Assembly (NCBI GenBank): GCA_963728545.1
Contig: CAVSKO010000002.1
Span: 1,116,001 to 1,180,000, forward strand
Source of the DNA: DASUNP01 sp963728545
Lineage (GTDB): Bacteria; Acidobacteriota; Blastocatellia; UBA7656
Reading direction: 5' to 3'
DNA length: 64,000 nucleotides
Shown: in pieces, positions 49,479-59,265 of the stretch
How positions within the stretch are numbered: position 1 is the first letter of the stretch
Layout of the letters: each line of letters starts with the position of its first letter
Notes under the pieces: model-generated
What the model was told of the DNA's origin: nothing
Database searches by the model: none
What the model saw: only the letters and a program-made list of their open reading frames with translations
Made by a program: the position numbers and the translations under genes

Positions 49479-52368
49479 TCATTTTCCGCCAGCGTGAGCT
49501 GCGACCGGCTGTCTTCCGATCTGAGGATCAGAGTCAGCAAGGTTTTCTGAGAACAATCTCAAACGTCGCACACGCGAGCTGAGTGGTATTACTTCCTCAA
49601 ACGTCATGCCATAGACAGCCGCCAAAATCTCCGTAGGTTTTGCGCCGCCGTTTGGCGAAAGCTCTGTAACGATCTTTAATGCCTGGCGCTGCTGGTCTGC
49701 AGTCAGCCGTATCGTATAACGCCGCACATCGATTTGCTGTCTCTTCTCTTTGCGAGCCCGCACGATTACAACCGATTCGCGCGACATATACTCGCTTGCG
49801 AGTTTGTTGTGAATCTCAATATCCTCGCTTGATTCGAGAGCGCCATTTTCTGTTCTGGCCCGCAGGGCTGCCCTGACAAGCTCAGGTGAATCGAGCGGAA
49901 CAGAGTATTCCGCCCGGTTAAACTCTTTTATGAGGGCTTTCGCGCCCACCGACAACCGCTCAAGCGATTTGAAGCGAAATCCGTCGGGAAGCACACGGTT
50001 GATTCGCGCGAGAAAATCGCTCTCTTCAAGCTGATCGGCCGAGTCGAAATCTATCAATTCGTTTTCGCCTACCGTGCCGACTCCGAGCGCCGGGCCGTAT
50101 TGAATCAGCGGCATAGGGTGAAACCCCTGGCTATAGCCGAGCGCGATCTTTGCGCGGCGAAACGCTCGCGGCAGCGCACGCGTCAAATCGAGGTGAGAAA
50201 GATACTTGATCGCTTCGCCTTTCTCGAACGTGGCGCGATAACGACTGAGGGGGTCCTGAGTCTTGCGACCCGCCGGCGCGGGTTCCCCGGAGTCCTGAGT
50301 CCTGACTTCGGACTTAAGCTGCACAAGCGGCTTTTCGATCAATTCCTGCAAGGGAGCTATGCGCTCCTGATAAGTGCGAACCTCTTTATGAAGCGCGACC
50401 GCTTTTTCCAGGTGCTTGCGCGAGAGCGTGAGGTCGCACTCCATCCCGCAGTTGTAACAGAGCAAGGGGCGCGAAGCGACTCGCTCGAAATCTTCGTGCG
50501 ACGGCGCTATCGCGGTCGGGCGTCCGTCAATGATCTCGACGGGCAGCTCGCAGGGGGGCGATATCTTTGCCTTTATCCCCTTGATATACTCGCGCGCATT
50601 GAACTCCCTGAGCACAAGCGTATCGAGGTGGTCCCACGGAAGCTGCACAAGCGGCGCTCGGGGTTTATCAAATTCCTTCACGGGGAATTCCGCAAGATAA
50701 GGCTCTATCGCGACTCCCTCTTCGCGAAAGGCTTCCATCCACTTCTCGAAGTTGAAATGATCCGTCCACCCGTCAAACCGGCAGCCCGCGCGCCACGCCC
50801 GCTCAACCACACGGCACAGAGTCCGATCCCCGCGAGAGATGACCCCTTCGAGCAGCGACGTTTCTGCGTGATGCACTTTCACATCCAGCCGGTAGCGGCG
50901 GCCCAGGTCTTTGAGCGCGCGCTGCTTTCGCTTGATCGAATCGATCTCTTCTTGCTTGCACCACTGAAACGGCGTGTGCGGCTTCGGCACAAAGTAAGAG
51001 GCCGAGCATGTGACTTTGACCGATTTCTTGAACTTCTTGGCCCCCAGCTCGCGGACCTTTCGGCCAAGCTCGGCTATGCCTTCTACGTCCTCATCGGTTC
51101 TCGGTCGGAAGCCCGATCATGAAATACATCTTCATGGCGGACCAGCCTTCCGAGAAGGCTACCGAGCAGGAATTTATCACGTCCTGTTCGGTTATGTTCT
51201 TATTAATCACGTCGCGCATGCGCTGTGTGCCGGCTTCGGGCGCGATGGTAAAGCCTGTCTTTCGCACGCGGGCAATCTCACGAGCGAGCGATTCGGACAC
51301 GCCCGACGCGCGGAGCGAAGAGACGGAAAAGCTCACCTTTCGCCGCTCCAGTTCTTCGCCAAGCAGTTTCACAAGAGGCTCCAGACAGGTGTAATCGGCT
51401 GTCGAAAGCGACGTGAGGCTCGTTTCGTCATAACCGCCTTTTTCGATGCCGTCGATGATCGTATCGACAATCGTCTTCGGGTCGCGCTCGCGAACGGGAC
51501 GGTAGATCGTCCCGGCCTGGCAGAAGCGACAGCCGTCAACGCAGCCTCGCGCAATCTCTATCGCCACGCGGTCGTGGACGGCTTCGATTGCGGCAACCGG
51601 AGAGTCGGATGGAAAAGGATATTGATTGATGTCTTTGACGACGCGGCGGCGAACGGGCCACGGAATGCTCGGGTCTTCGGGTTTGTCTACAACCAGCAGC
51701 CCGTGATGAGGGCTGACCGAAGTAGTGTAAAGCGCAGGCACGTACATGCCTTCAATCCGGCTGATCTCCCGCAAGATCTGCTCGCGCGTAAGGTCATAAT
51801 CGGCGTCTCTCAATTCCATGTAGCGCGAAACAAGCTCCGGGAAAGTCTCTTCGCCGTCGCCGATCACAAACACGTCTATGAAATCGGCCATCGGCTCTCC
51901 GGAATAGACCGTCGGCCCGCCCGCGATCACCAGAGGGTCATCAAGAGTGCGCTCGGAAGTTCTGAGCGGGATGCCGCCCAGGTCGAGCATCGTCAGCACG
52001 TTTGTATAGGTAAGCTCGTATTGAAGCGAAAAGCCCACCACGTCGAACTCGGAGAGCGGCGTGTAGCTTTCAAGCGACAGCAGCGGTATCTGGCGTTCGC
52101 GCAGACGGGCTTCCATATCGGGCCACGGCGCGTAGACTCGCTCGGCGGCCCAGCCTTCGTGCTTGTTGAGCAGGCCGTAAAGTATCTTTAGCCCAAGATG
52201 GCTCATGCCTATCTCGTAGGTGTCGGGAAAACAGAGCGCGATCCGCGTGTGGACATCTTCAGATGCTTTGCGCACGGAGTTCCATTCGCCGCCGACATAG
52301 CGCGCGGGCTTTTCGACCGTAGGAAGAATCGAGTCTAAAGCCGATTTGTATTTCGTGATATTGTCCAT
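49479..52368 (-). CDS. B12-binding radical SAM protein fused to its radical SAM-associated partner, frameshifted
   Basis: The first part (TIGR03960 type) has a B12-binding-like N-terminus (PDTYEIGMSHLGLKILYGLLN), the GDGEE motif and the radical SAM cluster GCVDGCRFCQAG (Cx3Cx2C). The last 230 residues are a TIGR03936/DUF2344 domain (FEKGEAIKYLSHLDLTRALPRA, GYSQGFHPMP), usually a separate gene. The frame from 52368 ends at 51091 after GLPTEN; removing one T from the TT at 51098-51099 restores GLPTETDEDVEGIAELGRKV and joins 962 residues. Such gene pairs precede RNase E/G in many genomes, as here; a tRNA or rRNA modification role is suspected but unproven. The start abuts the rodA stop. Confidence 0.88.
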
Positions 52369-53469
52369 TTAATTAACAAATCTTCTGAACCGGACGCTCA
52401 ACGCGAGGCCGACCCCGGCAAACATCGCAAGCACCGCTGTGCCTCCTGCGCTCATCAGAGGCAGGGGTATCCCCATAATAGGCAAAAGACCGACCACCAT
52501 GCCAAGATTACAGGCTATGTGAAAAGTTATTAATGCCACAAAACCCATTATCATCAAAGAGCCTGTGCGGTCGCGCGACCCGCGAGCTACGGCTATCAAT
52601 CGCCATATCCAGATCAGATAAAGCACCATCATCAGGCAGACACCGGCAAACCCCGTCTCTTCGGCCACAACGGCCCCTATAAAATCGGAGTACGCGTAAG
52701 GCAGAAAACCCAGCCGCCCCTGCGTCCCCTGCGCCACGCCTTTGCCGAGCGTGCCGCCTGAGCCCACTGCGATCATCGATTGAATGGTCTGGTATCCGTA
52801 ACCTCTGGGGTCGGCCTCTTCGGGGTGTAGAACGGCTTTGATGCGTTCCTTCTGATAATCTTTCAGGTGCGGATAAACTGCTATCAAAGCCGCCGGGACC
52901 GCTATTATCGCGATGACCAAAATGATCTTTCGCATCCCGCCGAGAAAATAAAAAGAGCCGAGTATCGCCCCGAATGTGAGCATCGTCCCCGTGTCGTGCT
53001 CAAGAAAGATCAATATGACGGGCGGGATTACTATGGCCGCCATAAAACCCATGTCTTTTAGGGAGAGCGACCCCGGGCGCGCCTGCGCCATATAACGCGC
53101 CAGCATCAATATCGTAGCAACTTTTGCAAACTCGCTCGGCTGGAGACTGCCCACACCGGGAATGTGTATCCACGCCTGATTGCCGTTGATCTCAACGCCT
53201 ATGCCGGGGATCAGCACGAGCACAAGCAAAACCATGACCGCCGCGTAAAAGAAAGGCGCGATTGTAACGATGACCTTGCGATAATCGGTAAACATCGTCA
53301 CGGTAGCGACGCCGAGCCCTATGATCAGAAATATTATCTGTTTTTTGACAAAGTCCGTGCCGGGGGCCGTGCTGTAGATTCCAAGGCAGCCGAATAGCGT
53401 GAGCGCGATGGGCGCCAGCAACAGCAGCCAATCGATATCCCTGAGCGTCTTTCTGTCGAGATCAACCAT
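52369..53469 (-). CDS. rodA: Rod-shape-determining peptidoglycan polymerase RodA
   Basis: The 366-residue SEDS protein has about ten membrane helices. Typical segments are GNQAWIHIPGVGSLQPSEFAK, the extracellular loop with the catalytic Asp in FLEHDTGTML, GYGYQTIQSMIAVGSGGTLGKG and PLPLMSAGGTAVLAMFAGVG. It polymerises lipid II into glycan strands with PBP2 for cell elongation. The usual QPDLGT stretch reads EHDTGT, which keeps the Asp. It is the fifth gene of mreB-mreC-mreD-mrdA-rodA. Confidence 0.95.
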   Translation of the reverse strand: MVDLDRKTLRDIDWLLLLAPIALTLFGCLGIYSTAPGTDFVKKQIIFLIIGLGVATVTMFTDYRKVIVTIAPFFYAAVMVLLVLVLIPGIGVEINGNQAWIHIPGVGSLQPSEFAKVATILMLARYMAQARPGSLSLKDMGFMAAIVIPPVILIFLEHDTGTMLTFGAILGSFYFLGGMRKIILVIAIIAVPAALIAVYPHLKDYQKERIKAVLHPEEADPRGYGYQTIQSMIAVGSGGTLGKGVAQGTQGRLGFLPYAYSDFIGAVVAEETGFAGVCLMMVLYLIWIWRLIAVARGSRDRTGSLMIMGFVALITFHIACNLGMVVGLLPIMGIPLPLMSAGGTAVLAMFAGVGLALSVRFRRFVN

Positions 53470-53591
53470 TCCGGATTGCTAGAGCTTTAGCTGCTCGTGG
53501 GGGCGAGCTGCCGAGTTTCGCTTAAAATAAAATCTTACCATGCCGTCCGGCGAGCCAGAAAGCTCAACCACAAGACAGCCTCACCGCGTTA

Positions 53592-55541
53592 CTAATTAGG
53601 TTTGCGGGCCGTGTCTCGCGTGCTTCGAGTCGCAGAGTTGATATCCGGCGCGGGTTGCTGCGGCTGCGCAGTCTTTGCGACAAGCTCAGGCAAGACCTGG
53701 CGTCCGAGTTTTTTCGAGAAGTAAGTCCCCATAATCATCTTCACTTTAGGGGCGGAAGCCCTGCCGCCAAACCCGCCGTGCTCGGTCAGCACGACGACAC
53801 CTATTTCAGGTTTCTGGTCCGTGTGAAGCGGAGCAAACCCTATGAACCATGCGTGATCTTTATGTTCCCTTCCCCCGCGCGCTTTATTCATGGCGATGAC
53901 CTGCGCCGTGCCCGTCTTGCCGCCGACGTTTAGCTCGCGCGGAAAGCCCACGCCGCCCGCCGTGCCGCCTTCGTTTACCACGCCCCACTCCGCATAGCTA
54001 AGTATATCGACCGTCGTCTTCGAGAGCTTCAGCTCCGTCGGCGTATCCTCATAATATTTGATGGGCAAAAGCTGCGTCTCTTTCGCCACTTTGAAGACGT
54101 GTGGAGTGTGGTATTCGCCCCCCATCATTATTCCTGAAACCGCGCGGAGCAATTGCATGGGCGGGACAGCGACCGACCCCTGACCTACCGAAGCAAGCAC
54201 GGTGTCAAAATCTTTCCATTGCGGGTCTCGCGGGAAGCTCCTCTTTTTCCATTCGCGGCTGGGAATGATCCCGCGCACTTCGTTGGGGAGATCGATCCCG
54301 GTCCTCTGTCCCATCCCGAACCGTGTCACCCAATCGTGAATCATGTCAACGCCCATCTTTAGGCCGAGGCGGTAAAAATAGCCGTCGCACGAATGGACGA
54401 TGGCCGGATGAATTGGCGGTGCGCCGTGATTGCCCATGCACCGGACAAATTTATTGCCCATCGATATGCCGCCGCCGCAAAGAATCTTTGAATCTTTTGG
54501 CGTGATAATTCCTTCTTCGAGCGCCGCCGTAGACATCATCAGCTTCCAGGTCGATCCCGTGGGGTAGATGCCTTGAATCCCTTTATTATAGAGCGGGTGT
54601 TTGGGGTCGGTGATTATGGCCTTGACCTCTTTGCGGTTTTCGCCGCCTGAGATCACGTTTTGAGCAAAGATATTCGGGTCGAACGCGGGCCTTGAGGCGA
54701 ACGCATAGATTTCGCCGTTCTGCGGGTTCATAGCGATTGCCACGCCCGTGTCCCCCGTCTTATCAAACTCTTCTTCAGCCGTCCGCTGCATATCTATGTC
54801 GATTGTGCTTATGATGTCCTGGCCTTTGATGGGCTGGATGACCTCAAGCGTGCGAATGGGGCGGCCCCGGCTATCAACTATGACGCGCCGCATGCCGTTT
54901 TTGCCCCGAAGCACTTTGTCATAAACGGCTTCGATTCCGCCCAACCCGATAATGTCGCCCGATTTGTAACCGCTATACTTTGGCGATTCAAGCTGTTTGG
55001 GGCTGATCTCGCCTATGTAACCGAGAACGTGCGCGGCGAGCTTTCCATAGCGGTAATATCGTTGCGGCTGCTGCTCAATAGTTATTTCCGGGTATTCGTA
55101 TTCATGCCCGGAAACCCAGGCGCGGTCGCCGAGCGTTGCGTTCTGCTTAACAAGTATCGGCTGCGACTTTGGCCGAAGCGGGTTATTAATCTCCTTGATT
55201 AACTGGTCGCGGTCAACGCCGAGGTTTTCAACCATAGCCGTAACCGTCTCGTCAACGCTTGCCATAAACTCGGGGTCGGGGGTGAGGATGATGTTGATAG
55301 CGGGCGTATTATCGACCAGCACGGTTTCGTTGCAATCCAATATGGCCCCGCGCGGCGCGATTATAGGGATCTCGCGGATGCGGTTGTTTTCGGCGCGCTG
55401 CTGAAAATCGTCGTGGCGCACGACCTGCAAGACATAGAAGCGTATTCCCAGAGCGATGAATAAAGCCAGCACCAGATATTGAACCCCGTACAAACGAAGC
55501 TCAAAATCATAAGAACTTTCCTTGGGGTTTTTCTTACTCAT
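53592..55541 (-). CDS. mrdA: Penicillin-binding protein 2 (transpeptidase)
   Basis: The 649-residue protein has one N-terminal helix (YLVLALFIALGIRFYVLQVV), the pedestal domain and a transpeptidase domain. The active-site motifs are STWK (PTGSTWKLMMS), SCD (HSCDGYFYRLG, the SxN position as SxD common in PBP2) and KTGT (GGKTGTAQ). It cross-links elongating wall peptidoglycan with RodA. Its start overlaps the end of mreD by 8 bases; rodA follows after 122 bases. The C-terminus has a Pro/Gln-rich tail. Confidence 0.95.
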   Translation of the reverse strand: MSKKNPKESSYDFELRLYGVQYLVLALFIALGIRFYVLQVVRHDDFQQRAENNRIREIPIIAPRGAILDCNETVLVDNTPAINIILTPDPEFMASVDETVTAMVENLGVDRDQLIKEINNPLRPKSQPILVKQNATLGDRAWVSGHEYEYPEITIEQQPQRYYRYGKLAAHVLGYIGEISPKQLESPKYSGYKSGDIIGLGGIEAVYDKVLRGKNGMRRVIVDSRGRPIRTLEVIQPIKGQDIISTIDIDMQRTAEEEFDKTGDTGVAIAMNPQNGEIYAFASRPAFDPNIFAQNVISGGENRKEVKAIITDPKHPLYNKGIQGIYPTGSTWKLMMSTAALEEGIITPKDSKILCGGGISMGNKFVRCMGNHGAPPIHPAIVHSCDGYFYRLGLKMGVDMIHDWVTRFGMGQRTGIDLPNEVRGIIPSREWKKRSFPRDPQWKDFDTVLASVGQGSVAVPPMQLLRAVSGIMMGGEYHTPHVFKVAKETQLLPIKYYEDTPTELKLSKTTVDILSYAEWGVVNEGGTAGGVGFPRELNVGGKTGTAQVIAMNKARGGREHKDHAWFIGFAPLHTDQKPEIGVVVLTEHGGFGGRASAPKVKMIMGTYFSKKLGRQVLPELVAKTAQPQQPAPDINSATRSTRDTARKPN

Positions 55542-56061
55542 AAAACCTCCGCTTTATTGCCATGCGGCGGGCCGCCGCCTGCTCGGAAAACAACCGGTCG
55601 AGCAACAGGTACAGAATGATTGCCGTCGCCGTGTCACCCAGGGTTCTCCAGCCTATTATTTTGCCAAACTGCCCCCAGGTGTTAATACCTGGGAGCGGAT
55701 TTTCAAGCATCAGATTCAGCCCGATAAAGATCACCGTATCGGCGGCTGACGCTACGGCTACGACTGCCAGGCGGGCGAAAGGGTTCTCCAGCGAGAACTT
55801 GATGCTTGTCATCGCCACCAGATAGCCTATCAGGGTCTTAGAAAAACCCCTGACGCCAAGTATACCTGCTCCGATAACGTCGAAGCCAATCCCCGAAACC
55901 GTCCCGACCAGCATTCCCAGTATCGGCGAGCGTTGCAGCGCGAAATAGACCGTCACCAACAGCGGCAGATCAATATAGCGAAAGAAGGCCAGATACTTAG
56001 TGAGCAGCATCTGTAGCAAGAGCGAGACTACGATGGTCAGGGCAATCTTAAAGGTCTGCAC
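55534..56061 (-). CDS. mreD: Rod-shape-determining protein MreD
   Basis: The 175-residue protein has five to six membrane helices (KIALTIVVSLLLQMLLTKYLAF, ILGMLVGTVSGIGFDVIGAG, LIGYLVAMTSIKF and so on) as in MreD. It supports the MreC-PBP2-RodA machine in the inner membrane. Position between mreC and mrdA and the overlap with mrdA support the call. Confidence 0.85.
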   Translation of the reverse strand: MQTFKIALTIVVSLLLQMLLTKYLAFFRYIDLPLLVTVYFALQRSPILGMLVGTVSGIGFDVIGAGILGVRGFSKTLIGYLVAMTSIKFSLENPFARLAVVAVASAADTVIFIGLNLMLENPLPGINTWGQFGKIIGWRTLGDTATAIILYLLLDRLFSEQAAARRMAIKRRFYE

Positions 56062-56081
56062 TCTGCGAGCTACCCCTTTTT

Positions 56082-56136
56082 AGATTTGAGATTTGAAATT
56101 TCAAATCGCGGCGCGCGAAGCGCATAATCCGCCATG
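56082..56136. repeat. Intergenic palindromic repeat, family C, copy 1
   Basis: GATTTGAGATTTGAAATTTC and the perfect 18-base palindrome GATTTGAAATTTCAAATC (56090-56107) lie in the mreC-mreD gap, followed by CGCGCGAAGCGCAT. A diverged copy of both parts stands at 57042-57110. Confidence 0.6.
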
Positions 56137-56141
56137 CAAAT

Positions 56142-56999
56142 CTATTTGGTTGTTTCTTCCATCTTCAAATCTTTCTGTTCGACTAACAGCACAAGCACGT
56201 GCTCCAGCCTTTCAATAGGGGCGGCGGGGACAATGACGATCTTATGCCAGGGCGCGTTCGGATCATTCTCGATTCGCTCGACCTTGCCGATGACCAGCCC
56301 CTTGGGATAGATGCGATCAAGCCCCGTGGTGATAACCGCCTCGCCGACCTCTACGGTCTCGCTTGCGTGGATGTTTTGCAACTCACAGGTCGGGCCTTCC
56401 GGGTCGCGCCCTCGCACTTCTCCCATAGCGCGAGAGTTCTGGAGCATAGCCCCGACCCCGGCATGCTTGTCGGTGATGACCTGAATCGTCGCCCAGTTGG
56501 GTCCGACCGAAATAACCCGGCCAACGATCCCGACGGCCGTGCCAACCGGCATATTGACTTTGACGCCGTCTACGGTGCCCCGGTCAATCGTCAGTCGCCG
56601 ATACCAGATATTCGTCTCGCGAGCGACGACGTTGGCCGCAATTTCGCGGTACGGCGCGCGCGAGGGCAAAGCCAGTTGCGCGCGGAGCAGATCATACTCA
56701 GCCGCCCGCTCTACCGCCTCGTTGCGCTGGGCGGTCAACTCTTCGATCTCCGTCTTGAGCCGTATGTTCTCTTCGCGCGCGCCCCGGACATCCGTGTAAC
56801 TGCCGATCCCGCCGGTTACAGATGAGACTACGCTGTCGATCGCTTTTCCGATGGGGGTAAAGACCGTCATCACCCACGTGCGAAATACCGATTGCTCGCT
56901 CTCCGGGTTGCGAGCATTCGTAGACATCAGCACGATCTGTGCGAGCAGCAAAGCGGCCAGCATCCACGGCGCTTTTTGATTTGACGTGCTTGCGCTCAT
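56142..56999 (-). CDS. mreC: Rod-shape-determining protein MreC
   Basis: The 285-residue protein has one helix (APWMLAALLLAQIVLMST), a coiled coil at about 72-108 (ARENIRLKTEIEELTAQRNEAVERAAEYDLLR region) and two beta-barrel lobes with NVVARETNIWYRRLTIDRG, GIVGRVISVGPNWATIQVITD and a typical end. MreC is periplasmic and activates PBP2. An 80-base gap with a palindromic repeat separates it from mreD. Confidence 0.92.
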   Translation of the reverse strand: MSASTSNQKAPWMLAALLLAQIVLMSTNARNPESEQSVFRTWVMTVFTPIGKAIDSVVSSVTGGIGSYTDVRGAREENIRLKTEIEELTAQRNEAVERAAEYDLLRAQLALPSRAPYREIAANVVARETNIWYRRLTIDRGTVDGVKVNMPVGTAVGIVGRVISVGPNWATIQVITDKHAGVGAMLQNSRAMGEVRGRDPEGPTCELQNIHASETVEVGEAVITTGLDRIYPKGLVIGKVERIENDPNAPWHKIVIVPAAPIERLEHVLVLLVEQKDLKMEETTK

Positions 57000-57004
57000 C
57001 TTAG

Positions 57005-57127
57005 TGAGGGATGAAGGATGAAGGATGAGGGATGAACAAGATTTGAGATTCCAGGTTTCAAATCCTTTTCATCCCTCATCCGCCGTGCGCGAAGCGCATC
57101 ATCGGCCAAATTCATCCTTCATCCTTT
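57005..57127. repeat. Intergenic repeat region, family C copy 2 and GGATGAA tandem repeats
   Basis: The mreB-mreC gap contains short direct repeats of GATGAAGGATGAGG (57005-57035), their inverted form (CATCCTTCATCC, 57113-57124), GATTTGAGATTCCAGG with TTTCAAATC, and GTGCGCGAAGCGCATCAT. The last two are diverged copies of sequences in the mreC-mreD gap. The region can fold into a long imperfect hairpin. Confidence 0.6.
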
Positions 57128-58171
57128 TCAATGGTGTAGCATAGTATTTTCCCAGCTTACGCGGCTGAGAAGGTCGAAATCGGCGAGCATCTTTCCTGTT
57201 CCGAGCGCGACCGATGACAGGGGGTTTTCGGCAAGCGACACGGGGACTCCTGTCTCGTGCATGAGCCGCTTGTCTATTCCTTTGAGCAATGCGCCGCCGC
57301 CCGTGAGCACTATGCCGCGTTCGGCGATGTCGGCTGAAAGCTCCGGGGGCGTGCGTTCGAGCGCAACGCGGACAGCGTTGACTATAGTAGAGATCGGATC
57401 GGCCAGGGCTTCGCGGACTTCCTCGTCGGTTATGGTGATCGTGCGGGGCACGCCTTCTATCAGGTTTCGTCCCTTGATCTCCATCTGTATAGGCTCTTCG
57501 CACGGCCAGGCAGACCCAAGCTCGATCTTTATCGACTCGGCGGTCCTCTCGCCGATCAGCAGGTTATACTTGCGCTTGATGTATTGGATGATCGCTTCAT
57601 CAAGCTCATTGCCTGCGACTCGGACGGCGCGCGAATAGACTATCCCTGAAAGCGATATGACCGCGATGTCGGTCGTGCCGCCGCCTATGTCTACAATCAT
57701 GTTGCCGTAAGGCTCGGTGATCGGGAGGCCCGCGCCGATGGCCGCCGCCATAGCTTCGGCGACCAGATAGACCTTGGATGCTTTAGCGCGGTATGCCGCA
57801 TCCTCAACCGCGCGGCGCTCTACCTGTGTGATCTCGCCCGGCACGCCTATGACGACGCGCGGCGAAACCCACGAACGCCCGTTGTGAGCTTTGCGGATAA
57901 AATGCTGAAGCATCTTTTCGGTCACTTCAAAGTCGGCAATCACGCCGTCCTTCATAGGGCGTATGGCTATGATGTTGCCGGGCGTGCGGCCAAGCATCTC
58001 TTTAGCTTCTTTGCCGACGGCTTCGACTTTGTTCGTTACTTTGTTGATGGCGACTATCGAGGGTTCGCTGACGACAATGCCTCGTCCTTTGGCATAAACA
58101 AGAGTGTTTGCAGTTCCCAGGTCAATCGCAAGGTCGCTTGAAAACGGGTTAAATAAATTTCTCATCCTCAT
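57128..58171 (-). CDS. mreB: Actin-like rod-shape protein MreB
   Basis: The 347-residue protein has the actin-fold phosphate loops DLAIDLGTANTLVYAKGRG and IVDIGGGTTDIAVISL, the adenosine motif VLTGGGALLKGIDKRL and the family-typical EPSIVAINK. It forms membrane-bound filaments that steer wall synthesis. Two ATGs (58171, 58165) are close together with GAGG between them, so the first is used. It opens the mre-mrd-rod operon; a GAF-GGDEF gene lies 71 bases upstream on the same strand. Confidence 0.97.
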   Translation of the reverse strand: MRMRNLFNPFSSDLAIDLGTANTLVYAKGRGIVVSEPSIVAINKVTNKVEAVGKEAKEMLGRTPGNIIAIRPMKDGVIADFEVTEKMLQHFIRKAHNGRSWVSPRVVIGVPGEITQVERRAVEDAAYRAKASKVYLVAEAMAAAIGAGLPITEPYGNMIVDIGGGTTDIAVISLSGIVYSRAVRVAGNELDEAIIQYIKRKYNLLIGERTAESIKIELGSAWPCEEPIQMEIKGRNLIEGVPRTITITDEEVREALADPISTIVNAVRVALERTPPELSADIAERGIVLTGGGALLKGIDKRLMHETGVPVSLAENPLSSVALGTGKMLADFDLLSRVSWENTMLHH

Positions 58172-58242
58172 TAACTATTTCGCATATCAGCAGGCAATTG
58201 GGCGTCGCGTTTCGGTCCGCGTCCATTCGCGACGCAAGGTCG

Positions 58243-59265
58243 TCAAGTGGCGGCAAGGCGCACGGTGTTCTTCTCATACTGTTTCGCCTTGTACATCGCC
58301 GCATCGGCCAGCTCAATCAGTTTTTCCGCCTCCGTCGCGTGTTCGGGGAAGCTGGCAACCCCGAAGCTCGCCGTGAGGTATATGTCCGCGCCTACGCCGC
58401 CGTTAAATCGGTGCGCGGCAATTTGCGCCCTCACTCGTTCGGCCACCTGGATGGCGCTGCGGGCCGACGTCTCAGGCAGCATCATCACGAATTCGTCACC
58501 GCCGTACCGCGCCACGAAATCTGCTTCACGAACCGAGAGCATTATGACGCGGGCCACTTCCGTAAGCGTCACGCTCCCGGCGCGGTGCCCGTAAGCATCG
58601 TTTATCAGCTTAAACCCGTCCAGATCCATGAAGACGACCGAAACGGGCGACCCGTAGCGGCGGGCGCGGCGAATCTCGTTGTCGAGCGTCTGGTACAGGT
58701 AGCGGACGTTGTACAGGCGCGTCAGATCGTCTATCAAGGTCTGCCGCGTAGCAGTGTGATAATCGATTGCGTTAGCCAGAGAGCGCGCAAGAGATTGGCA
58801 GACGATCTCGACCCCGTGCGTCTCTTCCCGGCTGAATGCCTGACCGGCTCCAACTGAGGTCATTCGCGTCGCTTGCAGTACGCCCACCAACCGCCGCCCG
58901 ACCATCAGAGGGACATTAAATTCCACGCGCTTCTTGTCCTTCTGATCGTTCGATTGCTCTGCGTTCGGCGCGTCGCTTTGCGTTATAACCACGCGGCGCT
59001 CCGTTACGGCGCGGGCAATTGGGCTTGACAGGGCGTCAAGGTCAACGAAAGGGCCTGACGGAAGCGCAGCCGCGTTTATCGCGCGGACAAGCTCAAGGCG
59101 GTCGGCCTGCTCACTCTTCAAGTAAACGGCCCACGATTCGGCATCGAGCAAATCGGGGAATAACTTCATCGCTTCGGCCAGTATATCGCTGGCATTAAGC
59201 GACTCGTGCAACCTCATTGCAGCTTCAAAGATCGAAGTTGTTAAAATCTCGTCCTGCATCTGCAC
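58243..59265 (-). CDS. GAF-GGDEF diguanylate cyclase
   Basis: The 340-residue protein has a GAF sensor domain (about 20-165, VEFNVPLMVGRRLVGVLQA) and a GGDEF domain (about 180-335). The active site GGDEF is exact (ARYGGDEFVMML), the metal residues are in VVFMDLDGFK, and the inhibitory RxxD is present (READ, five residues ahead). It should make cyclic di-GMP under product control. Its place just upstream of mreB suggests a link of cyclic di-GMP to cell shape, by location only. Confidence 0.92.
   Translation of the reverse strand: MQMQDEILTTSIFEAAMRLHESLNASDILAEAMKLFPDLLDAESWAVYLKSEQADRLELVRAINAAALPSGPFVDLDALSSPIARAVTERRVVITQSDAPNAEQSNDQKDKKRVEFNVPLMVGRRLVGVLQATRMTSVGAGQAFSREETHGVEIVCQSLARSLANAIDYHTATRQTLIDDLTRLYNVRYLYQTLDNEIRRARRYGSPVSVVFMDLDGFKLINDAYGHRAGSVTLTEVARVIMLSVREADFVARYGGDEFVMMLPETSARSAIQVAERVRAQIAAHRFNGGVGADIYLTASFGVASFPEHATEAEKLIELADAAMYKAKQYEKNTVRLAAT

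Noticed and set aside
49509..49522. TCTTCCGATCT, as in common sequencing adapters
   Set aside because: Only 11 bases match and they lie in frame inside the radical SAM gene, so a chance match is more likely than contamination.
50100..52191. Two long plus-strand frames (340 and 393 residues)
   Set aside because: Both are antisense to the radical SAM gene with its Cx3Cx2C motif and partner domain.
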